The notes: generated by a model not told the origin, from the sequence alone. Numbered from the stretch's first letter, positions 9,909 through 21,985 are shown. The stretch is 64,000 nucleotides of DNA from Batkoa obscura (GCA_030770535.1 JASVEC010000011.1:992001-1056000), one strand, 5' to 3'. Translations and numbers: made by a program.

Positions 9909-11243
9909 ATGAGTACTTTAAAGCTAGATATTTTACCTGATATTGTCATTGACACTATTTTCAATTTCTTACCTTCAGATCAATTGTTTGATTTAAGATT
10001 TTTAAACAAGGCACTATTTAAACAAATTAGTTTACTTATTTTTAATCACTTGTGTTATTCAGCTTATTCAAGTTCATCAACTTATTCACATATTCAACAT
10101 TCTTTCTATGAACATCGTGGTAACAATGTACAATACTTGAAGATAAAAAGCGATCAGTTGGATTTTTTAACCTTATGTCCAAACATTGTAATCTTGGATA
10201 TTGAATATACACAGTTGACTGATATTGATATATTGAACAATTTAATACCACACGAGCTACCTTATTTGAAGAATATGATATTAAACATTAGAATTAATCA
10301 ACAGTCTATCTTGTTTAAGCATATAGCTTTACTATCTCAGGTTAAGAAGTTAACAGTCAGCATTAATGATTCAGTTGATCTAGATTATCTTGTTAATCTA
10401 CTTGATCCATACAAGCTTAAAGTATTAAAGGTTAAGTGTATCTCACTCAATTTAAATGGGCTCAGTAAGTTAAAAGAGTTGTTTAAGGAATTAAAGAAGT
10501 TAATAATTATTAGTGAAACTTTTTCAATACCTTCAACTCTCAATGATAATTCCAATTTTCAATCACTTGAAACATTAAAAATAAAAGGTAATCCAGTAAA
10601 TAAAGTTCCTTTGAATTATTTAGGGGATATTTTTAAAATAAAATCAGTATTTATAAACATAAACGATTTCATTCATAATTATACAACTAGACTAATGCAT
10701 CCAAATATTCAATCGCTTGGTTTTAACAAGCCAATATACAATATAAATTCACTTTTTAATGTCACATGTTTAAAAGAGATTTATATTAGTGGAACTACTA
10801 CTTTTGAATCCGCCTTTAGAGCCATTTTATTGCTTAATAGTGTTCAAATATTAACTATTCACAATTTAAATTATGTATACCGAGGATTTTGTTTGCGCCA
10901 TTATCTTAGTGAGCATCTTAACAAAAAAGCGTATAAATTAGCTCGCGGAATCGTTAGTTGTTTCTTAAACTCCGCCTCAATTAAAAAAGTAATCTTTAAA
11001 GGATGTGATATTTCAGCAAATAATTTGTTTGATATATTGTTTCTTCTGAATAATGTTAAAGTAGTCAATTTTATCAATGGTAGATGTTACTACTATATTG
11101 ATCAGATAGTATATGGCTTTTACGAAAAGGCATTTCTAATTCAATTTGATAGAAAGTCTATAAATAATAGCTTGACGATTATTCATAACCCACTTAGTTA
11201 CTTTAAACGTTATAGCACTGTTATTGTAGATATTCTAGAGTAA
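9909..11243 (+). CDS. F-box/LRR-like protein (intact copy)
   Basis: Uninterrupted gene of 444 residues. The start MSTLKLDILPDIVIDTIF is preferred over an in-frame ATG 11 codons upstream because the downstream ATG begins an F-box-like motif (LPDIVIDTIFNFLP, then DLRFLNKALF). Afterwards come irregular leucine-rich segments such as LKVLKVKCISLNLNGL and LETLKIKGN. If the motif is correctly read, the protein would use its F-box to bind Skp1 and its LRR-like region to select ubiquitination targets; this is family-level inference from divergent text. It is the only intact member among six copies in the window. The first about 910 bp including 40 bp of upstream sequence are about 99% identical to the minus-strand pseudogene at 18063-19499. 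Confidence 0.7.
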   Translation: MSTLKLDILPDIVIDTIFNFLPSDQLFDLRFLNKALFKQISLLIFNHLCYSAYSSSSTYSHIQHSFYEHRGNNVQYLKIKSDQLDFLTLCPNIVILDIEYTQLTDIDILNNLIPHELPYLKNMILNIRINQQSILFKHIALLSQVKKLTVSINDSVDLDYLVNLLDPYKLKVLKVKCISLNLNGLSKLKELFKELKKLIIISETFSIPSTLNDNSNFQSLETLKIKGNPVNKVPLNYLGDIFKIKSVFININDFIHNYTTRLMHPNIQSLGFNKPIYNINSLFNVTCLKEIYISGTTTFESAFRAILLLNSVQILTIHNLNYVYRGFCLRHYLSEHLNKKAYKLARGIVSCFLNSASIKKVIFKGCDISANNLFDILFLLNNVKVVNFINGRCYYYIDQIVYGFYEKAFLIQFDRKSINNSLTIIHNPLSYFKRYSTVIVDILE

Positions 11244-11349
11244 TACTCCTTATAGTATTTAAACAAAATATTTATGTTATTATTTTAATTTTTAATTTTA
11301 AGTTTAAAACTATATTGAATTTATGCAAAGCAATTTAAGTCAATGATAA

Positions 11350-11442
11350 AGGGATGTTTTTTTTGGTTTTATCATTTTTTCCGTTTAAGTGCAATTTGAG
11401 AGGAAAAATTATTAGTAGAATTATTTAAAAAAATACATCCCC
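11350..11442 (-). mobile_element. Miniature element, copy 6
   Basis: About 93 bp from AGGGATGT to ACATCCCC, reverse orientation, somewhat degenerate. Target duplication not clear. It lies about 110 bp downstream of the F-box-like gene; the rest of 11244-12011 shows no gene. Confidence 0.8.
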
Positions 11443-12011
11443 ACATAGTTAATAAAGCTCTATAATTTCCTTATCATTGGTTTCCTTTTTTATCTAATAG
11501 TCCGATTTCTTTTCTATACATAGCACTTTGATTATTCTAATAAATACAATTAACTTTATATAGCCTTCCAAAAACAAAACAACTTAAATGATATGGCGCT
11601 TTAGAATATTTTATAGTACTTGATAGAATTCATATAATTTTTAAAGTGAAACTTCATCTTAGGTATATAAAGGGGATCTTGCCGTCTATTCCTTTGTTTG
11701 TTTCTTTATTAAGAAACTGTAATCCTATATTAAATTTCATAAAAAGTGTATTATGAGGCTCCTTGTTTATTTAACTTAATAAGCACATTATTAGAAATTC
11801 GTTATTTTAAGAAAGTGATTTTTTTTTTAAATTCTGAAGAAATTTAATGTTTTTGAAAAAAAAAATCTGGAATTTTGAGTAATGAAATAAATTTTTAAAA
11901 TGAGCTTTGATTTGTGGATTTTATTGAACTTATCGTATTCATCAAAAATATAAAAAATAAAGGGACAACAATCTCATTTCAACTCTATAATATTATAAAA
12001 AAGGATAAAAA

Positions 12012-13468
12012 ATGGTCAACAGTTATTCTAAGAGTTCCAATAATATAGTAAATATTGATTATAGGGAGGATTATAAGGTAAGTGGTTTATAATATACGGT
12101 AATAGATAACAAAGGAATAATACATTCCATTTAACTATTAAAATCAAAAATATTCTATTTTTATATAATGATATAATTGTTCAAATTTATTATTTAGTTT
12201 ACTGATAAATTTAGTGATACTATATCCGATCTTCAATGGTCACCATCAGGTCCTTATTTGTCTGTTGCTTCTTGGGATAAAACTGTAAGTTTCAATATTT
12301 CAAATTAAACAAATAATGAAAAATCTCACTTCCTTAGGTAAAAATTTACGAAGTAAGTCAAGCAGCAAAATTACAAGCACGTCCATTAATGATGTATGAA
12401 CATGAAGCACCAGTGATGTGTAGTTCTTTTACTTTGGTAAGTTATTTTAACTTTTAAATATTTTCTTGAAATTTTAAATATTTATATTTAAAAAATTAAA
12501 TAGGACGGCCAACAGATGGTTTCTGGAGGAGGGGATAATCAAGTCGTAAGATTTGATTTAAAATCAGGAACTAAAGCAATTGTTGGTACCCATGACGCTC
12601 CAATATCTTGTATTGGCTGGATTAACTCAAGTCAGATTTTGGTTACTGGTTCTTGGGACAAAACAATTAAAGTGAGTTTAATACTAATAAGAGAAGAATG
12701 CTGAAGTTAATAATATGTACTTTTTATTTTAGTATTGGGATCTCCGACAAAATAGAGCAGTTAGCACAGTAGCACTAAGTGATAGAGTATATTGTATGTC
12801 CACTTCAGGTGACTTATTAGTGGCTGGTTTGGCTGATAAATCAATTTCAATAGTCAATTTACAAAATCCTCAAACTGTATTGTCCGTAAGTTTTTAATTT
12901 ATTCAGTTTATTTGATAGTTTATATTTTATCCTAATATACTAGAATACCCTTTCTGAAGCTTTAAGGCAAGTAAAATGTATATCAGCATACTCAAGCCCA
13001 AGGCTTGGATACTTTTATGGTACAGCGAGTGGAGCGATGTATGAAAAAGTAGTAGAACCAAACAAGATGGGAATGTCAAATAATGGAGATCGAGCGAATA
13101 AAAAAGCACATATGAGATCAACGAGCTATTCCTATTCAGTAAATAAAATGTGTATCCATCCTTCACAACAATATTTGTGTTCTGGTGGTAGTGATGGAAA
13201 GATTAATATTTGGAGTAGGGAATCATTTGTTAGACTCAGTTATTTCGACTTTAAAGATAATCCTGTTACAGCTCTTAATTTTGATTCATCAGGTCAAATT
13301 TTAGCTTATGCTACAGGGTATGAGTGGAAAAAGGTAATATTCCTTAGTTTTTTATAAAGGGGAGATGCTTATTGTTTTTTTTAGGGATACCAATATCATA
13401 AAAATATTACACCTTCACTCGCACTGCATAAAATGAAGGAGATTGATTTACCTAAAAATCGTAATTAA
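12012..13468 (+). CDS. RAE1: WD40 protein, RAE1/Gle2-like mRNA export factor
   Basis: Seven exons join in frame: 12012-12077, 12198-12284, 12338-12436, 12504-12671, 12733-12885, 12944-13333, 13385-13468, giving 348 residues, the usual size of RAE1 and BUB3. All introns are GT-AG. WD40 blades include SVASWDKTVKIYEV, SGGGDNQVVRFDL, VTGSWDKTIKYWDLR and SGGSDGKINIWSR. The HDAPISCIGW block and the C-terminal ATGYEWKKG correspond to the RAE1 family; RAE1 docks at nuclear pores via Nup98-type GLEBS motifs and assists mRNA export. The closest alternative is BUB3, which shares the fold and several of these blocks; the W-x-KG ending favours RAE1. It opens a cluster of independent housekeeping genes. 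Confidence 0.82.
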
Positions 13469-13658
13469 ATAGGTTGTTTAAAGATATAAAGTAAAATAAA
13501 TATAAACGCTATTAAAAAATAAATTTTATAATATTATTATTAATCATTACTTTATTTTTACTGCTTATCCCTTTATAAATTAGTCATTGAAACTAAATTT
13601 AAATTACAAAATTTATATTAGAAATCAAAAACGGGTTAGCTCATACTTTTCTAAGAAA

Positions 13659-14536
13659 ATGTTAAGATTTTCCAAATTATTACATCACGAAATTACCAGT
13701 AGTATAAAAGTCAACAAGTTTAAATTTTCAAATAATCTTTATTCAAGTTTAAAAATGAGTACTACTGCTAGCAACCCAACTTCCGGTTTCTGTTTTGTAA
13801 AGATAATAGATATCAAACACAATGAAATAAACTAATCTAATCTTTATGTTCACAAAGAATCACACCATGATCCGCGTCAAGGATCCTAAAGCTTCTGTTG
13901 ATTTTTATACTAAAGTTTTGGGCATGAAGTAAGTAGTTGTCGGCGAACTCACCATCGTTTTAATATTTTGAAAAAACAATTACTAACAAAACCCCACTTA
14001 GATTATTACGTGAAAGCAAGATGGAATCTGGCAAATTTACCTTATATTTCTTAGGTTATTTAGGAGAAGATGAAGTATTACCTACTGAAGAATCTCAACT
14101 CCATACTTTCGTTGCTAAAAGATCAGGTGTATTAGAATTGACTCAGTAAGTGATTTAAGTTATATTTAGTATCCTACCAAAAGACTAAATCCTTATTTTT
14201 TTAGTAACTGGGGTACTGAAAATGATGACTCATTTGAAGGATACCATAATGGAAATAAAGAACCCAAAGGGTAAGATTCTTTAATAATAACGAAGCACTA
14301 AATGTTTAATTATCAGCTTTGGACACATTGCCATCTCAGTCGATGACATTAATGAAGCTTGTAAGAGGTTCGATGAGTTAAAAGTCAAGTACGTTAAACG
14401 CCTTGAAGACGGTAGTATGAAACATATCGCCTTCATTGCTGATCCTGATAACTATTGGGTTGAAGTAAAGGTTTTTTGTTACAGTGTTGTATAGTTTTAA
14501 CTGAATTTATTCTAGATTGTACCCAAGACCGTTTAA
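13659..14536 (+). CDS. GLO1: Lactoylglutathione lyase (glyoxalase I)
   Basis: Converts the methylglyoxal-glutathione hemithioacetal to S-lactoylglutathione. Six exons: 13659-13796, 13858-13928, 14002-14145, 14205-14270, 14317-14470, 14516-14536, giving 197 residues. The metal ligands expected for the family are all visible: His48 (NHTMIRVKD), Glu115 (ELTHNWGTE), His143 (FGHIAIS) and Glu189 (YWVEV). His at the first position matches the yeast and bacterial type. The frame before the conserved core holds a basic, Ser-rich extension ([10 protein letters not shown]...) with a second ATG at 13755 ([12 protein letters not shown]). The upstream start would add a mitochondrial-type presequence, the downstream start a 165-residue cytosolic form. 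The last intron (14471-14515) begins GTTTTTTG, an unusual donor, but it is needed for the WVEVKIVPKTV ending. Confidence 0.92.
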
Positions 14537-14946
14537 TTTTTTATTATTGACCTAATAAAATTTTATGATTTTTATGCTTTGATTACGTTTTTTAATTACT
14601 ACTTTCAAATATTGATCACTTTTTGTTAAAATGAAATCATTCTTATTCTCAAAAGTGTTGTAAGAATTTTTAAAAAATCGAATAGAAATCCCATAATTTA
14701 AGACAAGCAAATGAATTTAATGCAAGGTTTTGAAAATCAAAACAATAATTTTATAAAATTAGAATAAATTAAACTAACATTAATAAAATATATATAAATA
14801 AAATGGTAATTACAATACTCCAATAATAGAATGAAAAACAATAGTAACAATATACTTAAAAATCTAGTCATTATCTTTATTCGCCCGTCGTTTAACTCAA
14901 CGTAGTAATCAAATTACCAAACTTAAGTAAGTTATTTTTTTCTAAA
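14537..14946. other. Intergenic between GLO1 and the bL12m gene
   Basis: AT-rich, no open frame; holds the GLO1 3' end and the bL12m promoter. No specific signal recognised. Confidence 0.5.
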
Positions 14947-15688
14947 ATGTTGGCCTTCCAATCTAGTTCAAAAACTAATCTTCGACTTAGCATTCAATCT
15001 ATCAAAAAGGTGGCTTATTACAGTGATGTTGCCACCAAAAAAATTGAAACACCTGGAGAAAAAACTGAAGTATCACCAAAGATCAATGAAATTGTAGATA
15101 AAATCGCTACTTTAAGTTTACTTGAAACTGCTGACTTAATTGAAGCTCTTAAAGTAAGCTATTATTTATTTCTTCAAGCCGTATATATATTATCAAAATG
15201 GAATCTAATCATTACTTCATTTTTTAGTTAAAACTTAACATCAGTGAAATTGCTATGCCATCAGCGTCAGCTGCTGCTCCAGCCGCTGCTGCCCCTGCTA
15301 CTGAAGCCGCTGAAGTAGATTTTATTTGTGGATTATTTTACTGATGTGTATTAATCGATAAACTTTTAAATAGGAAGAAAAACCAGCTGCTAAAAGTATT
15401 TTCACAGTCAAGCTTGAGAAATTCGATGCTGCTTCTAAAGCTAAAATCATTCGTGAAATTAAATCCATCTTACCTGGAGCTAACTTAGTAGAGGTAAGTT
15501 TATTCCTTTTTATTTTATACAGAGAATTTTTATTAGTTTGTAACTTTTATTAATTTTAAATCTTCTTTTAGGCCAAAAAATTTGTTGAATCAGCACCAAA
15601 AGTAATTAGAACTGATGTACCAAAAGAAGAAGCTGAAAAAATAAAGGCCACTTTAGAAGCTATTGGTGCCACCATCGCTTTAGAATAA
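14947..15688 (+). CDS. MNP1: Mitochondrial large-subunit ribosomal protein bL12
   Basis: Four exons (14947-15153, 15228-15314, 15374-15493, 15572-15688) join to 176 residues. Residues 1 to about 25 form a basic, Ser-rich mitochondrial presequence. The N-terminal dimerisation helices ([20 protein letters not shown]) are followed by an Ala-rich hinge ([17 protein letters not shown]) and the C-terminal factor-binding domain ([21 protein letters not shown], then [20 protein letters not shown]). This layout is diagnostic for L7/L12, the flexible stalk protein that recruits translational GTPases to the ribosome. All introns are GT-AG and short. The presequence marks it as the mitochondrial form. 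Confidence 0.93.
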
Positions 15689-15907
15689 AGTATAGATTTT
15701 TACAATTAACTTAATCAGATGATTATTTTTGGATTCCACACATATTAAAAAAAATAACATAGTAACTTTTATAAAATATTTTTAATAAGTTTTTTGTGTG
15801 AAATCATGATTTTATGATAATATATTATAATATGGTGAGTAATTAGTATGACCAATAAATTAGTTTCAATTATTTAATATTAAATTCTTTCTTATTTACA
15901 ATAAAGA

Positions 15908-17321
15908 TTAAGGTTGAATAGTTTGAGGATAAAAGAAGAAAGCCATAGCAATGATACAATAAGCGGCAATTAAAGTGAGCCCTTCTAACCAGTTAGACTT
16001 ACCATCCTATAAAATAAATATTATAGTTATAAATATATTTAGACAGATAATTAAAATAAACTTACTTGAATCAAATAATTAACGATTAGTACTGTAATAA
16101 ACAACACGGCTGTTTCAAAAGTATCAAAAAATAAAGTCATAGGTTGTCCAATAATCCAACCTAAGATAACTAATACTGGAGTAACAAATAAAGCGATCTG
16201 CATAGAAGATCCTACTGCTACTCCTAAACTGAGATCCATCTTATTTTTCATTGCTACTGTAACCGCAGTCATATGTTCTAATTATTGTTGTTTTTAAAAT
16301 CAAGAATATTAAAAATTAGTAAAATGTTATTTACCTGCTGCATTACCAACAATAGGCACAAGAATAATACCAACAAAAGTGTCAGATAAACCTAGTTGTT
16401 GTGTTAATCCTTCAATACTACCAACGAGATATTCAGCTGAGATAGACACGATGACGGTGATACCAAGAAGGCTATAGGTTTAAAAGATAATAAGAATTTT
16501 TGATTGAATAAATCATATCTAAAAATTTACCAAACCAATGCTACACCAAGAGACATGTGGGCTTCTTCTTCATCGTCATCTTCAGCCTCAAATAAATGTG
16601 TATGGGTTTTTAATTGAAAGACCAAAAAAGCGACATATAAAATTAGCATAATAACTGCGGTACCATGGGATAAATTCATAATTCCTTTTGCAATTTCTTT
16701 TTCACTCCCCAAAACATTATGAAAAGCGGCTGGTACTAAAAGAGAAAGTACACAGATACCTAATAAAGAACTATTAGTTTGAGCGGCGGTAACATTAAAG
16801 GACTGTTCATCATGTTTTAATCCACCAAAGAAAAAGCAAAAACCGAGTACCTAAAAATAATTGATTTTAATTCCATTTCTTCACATAAAAATAAAAATAT
16901 AGTAATCACTTACAAGTAAAAGATTAGATAAAATAGAACCTAACAAAGAAGCTTGTACCACACGAATAAGCCCCAATCTTAAAGCCAATATAGAAACGAT
17001 CAATTCTACAGCATTACCAAACGTAGCGTTGACTAAACCTCCAATTGTTTGACCCATATATTTAGCTACCTCTTCGGTGGCAGTACCGAGAAGACTGGCC
17101 AATGGTATAATTGCGAAAAAATTAAGAAAGAAGATGGCAACATTAGAAAAGTGTAAAGAGCTTGCAATTGCTCCTAAGGGTACAAACACCAATAATATAT
17201 TGATGTAATTGGATAAAAAGAGATATTTTAGCTGCTTGACTATATTAAGATTAGGTGAAGCGCTACGACCGCCTTGCTCAATGCTGCTTAATAACCGGGT
17301 AGACTCGTTGAGATTTGACAT
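15908..17321 (-). CDS. VCX1: Vacuolar Ca2+/H+ exchanger (CAX/VCX1 family)
   Basis: Five exons on the minus strand (16914-17321, 16531-16850, 16335-16471, 16066-16277, 15908-16006) give 391 residues, close to yeast VCX1. Such proteins use the vacuolar proton gradient to sequester cytosolic Ca2+. The two alpha repeats that form the ion path are visible: [14 protein letters not shown] and [15 protein letters not shown] (residues 78-110), and [20 protein letters not shown] (about 275-295), each with the essential acidic residue. Hydrophobic segments alternate across the protein. An acidic loop [11 protein letters not shown] separates the two halves, typical of CAX proteins. The N-terminus is short, without an obvious long autoinhibitory extension. 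Convergent with the bL12m gene, 219 bp apart. Confidence 0.93.
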
Positions 17322-18062
17322 ATATATTTAAGTTTATTAAGATTAAAAATGTAAGTTACAGAAAAGAAAGGATTTTTGGATTTATAAATTTGTTTGGAGT
17401 GATTTCATGTTTGACCTAATTTGGTAATTTTTCATGTCATGCATTTAATTTTATTATAAATCTGAGATTTTTAATCAGTTAAAAATGAGTGGCTTATGGA
17501 GAATTTAAAAACTAGTTTTGAGTTTAAGAAGGGTTTGTCGCTTCTATTTATCGAACAATAAGAAAGGTTTGTCTGTCTTTTCAAAACTTTTTAGAGTTTA
17601 AAATATTTGATAGAAGTTGTTATAACTATTAGAAAAATGAAAATATTGTTCTTAATGCTTATTTGAGAATTAATAGTTTGTAACTTTGAAATATGCTAGT
17701 TTCACCTCACTGAATCCCACTGAAAATAACTAAACAGTTAGTATATGACCTTGTTATGAATACAATTGATACTATCTCATGTTTTGTAATATTTTCAAAA
17801 ATTCAATTTTCTATTTAAAAAGCGAATTTTCTTTATTCTCAAAGAATTTATAGCAAAAATTATCACGCTTATTTATTACTGCAATTATTTAACCACTTGT
17901 ACAAATATTAGAAAAAAGTTATGAATTATACTATACACCATAAAGATATATATCTATATTTTGTGTCATTAAATAGTTTTGTTTACTAAAAATCCATACA
18001 ATGATTTATAGATATAAGTTTAAAAATAATAGCATAAACGATTTTATTTATTCTAGTTGTTA
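17322..18062. other. Intergenic upstream of VCX1
   Basis: About 740 bp, AT-rich, no gene. The side near 17321 must hold the VCX1 promoter; no element stands out. Confidence 0.5.
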
Positions 18063-19499
18063 CTATTCAAAAATACCCACAATGACATTATGACATTTGA
18101 GCTTGGGAAGTAAATCGCTAAAGTCTAATGAATCATCAATTACAGACTTGTCAATTTGAACTAAAAATGGCTTTTTACAAGAAATACCAGGTATTAACTT
18201 ATTCCTATGATAACTAAAGCATCTCCCACCTACAAAATAACCACTTTAACGCCATTTAGAAGAAATAGCATATTAAATAAACTATTAAGGGATATATTTT
18301 TGTGTTTAAGAATTTTACTAACAACTTTTCCGCTCAAATAGCGTTTAAAAGATAGAAAAAGTGATGAAACCAAAAAAAACATCCCCATTAGTTGATAAGT
18401 GAAATTGCTTAAACGTGACTTTTCTAATTGTGGTAGAGTGCATGTAATAATCAAGATTCCTATGTGCTAACCCATATACTTATTCTGTAAGATGATAAAT
18501 GGCGTAATAACGCAAACTAAACCCTCAAGCAATATAACTTAAATTCTAAAGAGTTGATGTTTGAACGTTCTGTAATCTTAGGATAGTTTCAAAGGTGAAT
18601 TCAAAGGCAATAGTCCCGTCAATACAACTTTCTTTTAAACATGTGACATTAAAAAGTGAATTTATATTGTATATTGGCTTGTTAAAACCAAGCGATTGAA
18701 TATTTGGATGCATTAGTCTAGTTGTATAATTATGAATGAAATCGTTTATGTTTATAAATACTGATTTTATTTTAAAAATATCCCCTAAATAATTCAAAGG
18801 AACTTTATTTACTGGATTACCTTTTATTTTTAATGTTTCAAGTGATTGAAAATTGGAATTATCATTGAGAGTTGAAGGTATTGAAAAAGTTTCACTAATA
18901 ATTATTAACTTCTTTAATTCCTTAAACAACTCTTTTAACTTACTGAGCCCATTTAAATTGAGTGAGATACACTTAATCTTTAATACTTTAAGCTTGTATG
19001 GATCAAGTAGATTAATAAGATAATTTAGATCAACTGAATCATTAATGCTGACTGTTAACTTCTTAACCTGAGATAGTAAAGCTATATGCTTAAACAAGAT
19101 AGACTGTTGATTAATTCTAATGTTTAATATCATATTCTTCAAATAAGGTAGCTCGTGTGGTATTAAATTGTTCAATATATCAATATCAGTCAACTGTGTA
19201 TATTCAATATCCAAGATTACAATGTTTGGACATAAGGTTAAAAAATCCAACTGATCGCTTTTTATCTTCAAGTATTGTACATTGTTACCACGATGTTCAT
19301 AGAAAGAATGTTGAATATGTGAATAAGTTGATGAACTTGAATAAGCTGAATAACACATGTGATTAAAAATAAGTAAACTAATTTGTTTAAATAGTGCCTT
19401 GTTTAAAAATCTTAAATCAAACAATTGATCTGAAGGTAAGAAATTGAAAATAGTGTCAATGACAATATCAGGTAAAATATCTAGCTTTAAAGTACTCAT
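18063..19499 (-). pseudogene. F-box/LRR-like pseudogene, chimeric copy of the 9.9-kb gene
   Basis: Starts MSTLKLDILPDIV at 19499. Down to about 18640 it is about 99% identical to the intact gene at 9909-11243 (few differences, e.g. Leu to Met and Val to Ile). The identity ends abruptly after the block encoding NVTCLKE; from there the text is only distantly similar, and the frame stops at 18546. The remaining C-terminal part can be followed at lower similarity to GIFE-stop at 18063, and is interrupted by a miniature element at 18288-18386. This is a hybrid: a recently homogenised 5' two thirds on an old, decayed 3' third. Confidence 0.75.
18288..18386 (+). mobile_element. 99-bp miniature element, copy 7
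   Basis: AGGGATAT to ACATCCCC with a perfect ATTA duplication (18284-18287, 18387-18390). Inserted in the 3' third of the F-box-like pseudogene. Confidence 0.87.
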
Positions 19500-20399
19500 T
19501 TTGTAAATTAAATAGAAAAATGAAGATATCAATTTTCTTTTATTTGTACTATTCCGCAAGTATACATAACACATTGAAATTAATTCATTATTCACCCATT
19601 TATCGCAATATTTGAGCTAAATTTTTTGTATATCATTGAATAAACATTTTAAAAATTTAGTGTATGATTTGAACTTCTTTAGGTTTTACATATTTAACAT
19701 CAGTTATAATATCACTTTAATGTTATGTACATTAGGCTATTTTACAATCGAAATTATATAGCAAATAGGCCTTTTTCATTAGTAGTATAATACCGTTTGT
19801 AAAATAAAATGTGCTTAGTACTTTTATTGATAAAGAAACTAAAGACAAATGCCCAAGGTTACAAACAATATTCATTTTTTAAGGGCTTTTTTCCATACAA
19901 ATAAGCATTTGTTTATGACATTTTCTGTGAAAAACTGTAATTCTACCTAAAATGAGTAAAGTTTGTTTAGGATAATACACTTATTTCATACTTTGTTTAT
20001 ATTTTGAGAAACAATTTTATGTATAAAAAGCATTGGTTATTATAAGAAACATAAATTTTCTATTTAAAATACTATTTAATTAATATTTTACAATTTGCCA
20101 TTTAATTTAGGAATGCTCGTTAATTATTAAGTGGATATTTGATATAAAATATAATGATTTATCAATAATTACATGTGCCTTAGCAAAAATGTTGTAAGAT
20201 TTTTTGAGCATTATTGAAATTTATTTATTGAAATAATAACTCAATAAGAACAGCCAAGTTCTATTTTACTAGCAACACTGTTTGTATATATAATCAACCA
20301 ATAGTGTACATACTATATTTAGTTCTTTCAAAACAAAAAAGAGTATATTATGATCAAATGTATAGATAGATTGAGTTGTTAGTTTTAATTTTATAATAA
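19500..20399. other. Intergenic between two divergent F-box-like pseudogenes
   Basis: Only about 45 bp next to 19499 are shared with the upstream region of the intact gene at 9909. The rest is AT-rich without a gene. Confidence 0.5.
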
Positions 20400-21985
20400 A
20401 TGAAGTTTGATCGATTACCCAACGTTTTATTATATGGAATATTTAAATGTGTAAAGTTAGAAAACCACACGACTTACGATTGCTGAATAATATATACAAT
20501 ATAATAAATACGGTTATTAGGTATAAATCAAGTATTCAATATGTGGGGAAGTATTTTTGTGTTTAAGAATTTTATTAACAATTTTTCTGCTCAAATAACG
20601 CTTAAAACATGGAAAAGTGATGAAGCCAAGAGAAACACCCTCATATATTGAAAATGAATTCAAAAAGAAAAAATAGTTGAGGAAGTCGAAGAAAACAAGA
20701 AGGAAAAAGAAGACAAAGGAAATGAAGGGAATGGAGAAGGAGCAGATGCGATGGGATTAAAAAGCCTTCTTTCTAGAAAACCTATGGAGTATACAGGTGG
20801 AATAATAGATTCAGCTAGCGATAGTTTAGCTTTTGAACAGTTTATAAAGTATCATTAATATATTTTAAGCAATGGATCAATGATAAAGCATTTGACTATA
20901 AATAGGGGTAGTATTAATTATTTAATTTATTGTCCTAATTTAACAGCTATCGCTTCTAACGATGATCGATATACACTATTGACAAAAATCAAATTGAAAT
21001 TAAAGCTCAATACCAAAATTAAAGAAATTAGTTATCGGCGTGACATGCTGTTACCCTCCAATAATAAATCCGTTTAAAGATTACCTGAGTTAAATCGAAG
21101 TTTTAGGCTCTACATATTTTCGTGGTAATATAAATAATCCTATTAAATCTTTGAACTTAGTTAAATTAAAATCTCTTAACATAGATTTTAGTATCAGTTT
21201 AGATCTTAATTGTTTGGATATAATCAAAACAAAGTTTATTATTTTGGAGTCATTATACTTGAAAGGATGAGAATGTATCTCTACACCAACTGAACTTAAT
21301 CCAGACTTAAATTTTGTTTCCGATTTAGCTTTAATAATTAAAGATATGATATGCTTGAAGATGATTTTGACATTAAATATTTTGGCGATCTTGAGAAATT
21401 TAAAAGCAAGTTAATTGACATATTCAGCTCTTTTTTAAACAAAAATAGCAATAATATGAGTGTAATCAAAGGTAGTAGTGTCATTTCTTCAGGCTGTTTT
21501 AATTCATCAAAATCAACCAATTAAATTTTTTTCTAACTATCAACATTAAAACAAGTATATATAGAAGATATATCAAAAACGTTATTAAAGTTGATTTCTC
21601 CATTGCCAAATATTAAAAACATTTGTATTAAAAATTTACAAGGTGTTTCTAAAAAAATACCAGGAGGATTCAATTTTAATAGAAATAAGATCAAAGGTAC
21701 CTCCGTATTTGATCTATGCAAATGTAAATTTATAAATCAGATTACAATTGATTTTGTCGCTCTTTCATTTAACGTGTTCTTTTTCTTTTTATCCTTATTC
21801 CCAAATTTTAGAGCATTCAAGATGTAATGTTTTATTTCAAAAATATAAATGCTGATATTAATTATAAGTTTATTACACCTTTGTTACTTACTACGTCTAT
21901 TACACCAAATTCAGGTCCTAAGATACATAATGAACTAGAAAAGATTCCAATGTTGACATGGTTGAGCATATAAATATGCCATTCT
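20400..21985 (+). pseudogene. F-box/LRR-like pseudogene
   Basis: Begins with ATGAAGTTTGATCGATTACC (MKFDRLPNVLLYGIFKCVK), the family's F-box-like start, then a stop within about 20 codons. A miniature element is inserted at 20545-20643. Open remnants follow at 20880-21077 (LIYCPNLTAIASND, matching the RCPNLTSVTYKDE block of the copy at 2963-3385) and 21591-21827 (LPNIKNICIKNL). Several stops and frameshifts separate these pieces. The 3' limit is uncertain. Confidence 0.6.
20545..20643 (+). mobile_element. 99-bp miniature element, copy 8
   Basis: GGGGAAGT to ACACCCTC, forward orientation, flanked by ATGT and ATAT (imperfect duplication). Confidence 0.86.

Noticed and set aside
10042-10251. 69-codon antisense open frame, also present in the copy at 19157-19366
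   Set aside because: Conserved only because both F-box-like copies are 99% identical here; no start context or motif of its own.
12012-13468. BUB3 instead of RAE1
   Set aside because: BUB3 shares the HDAP and SWDK blades, but the C-terminal TGYEWKKG matches RAE1 better; kept as an alternative in the entry, not as the call.
13587-13658. Extension of glyoxalase I upstream of 13659
   Set aside because: The frame is open but contains no ATG; the first is at 13659.
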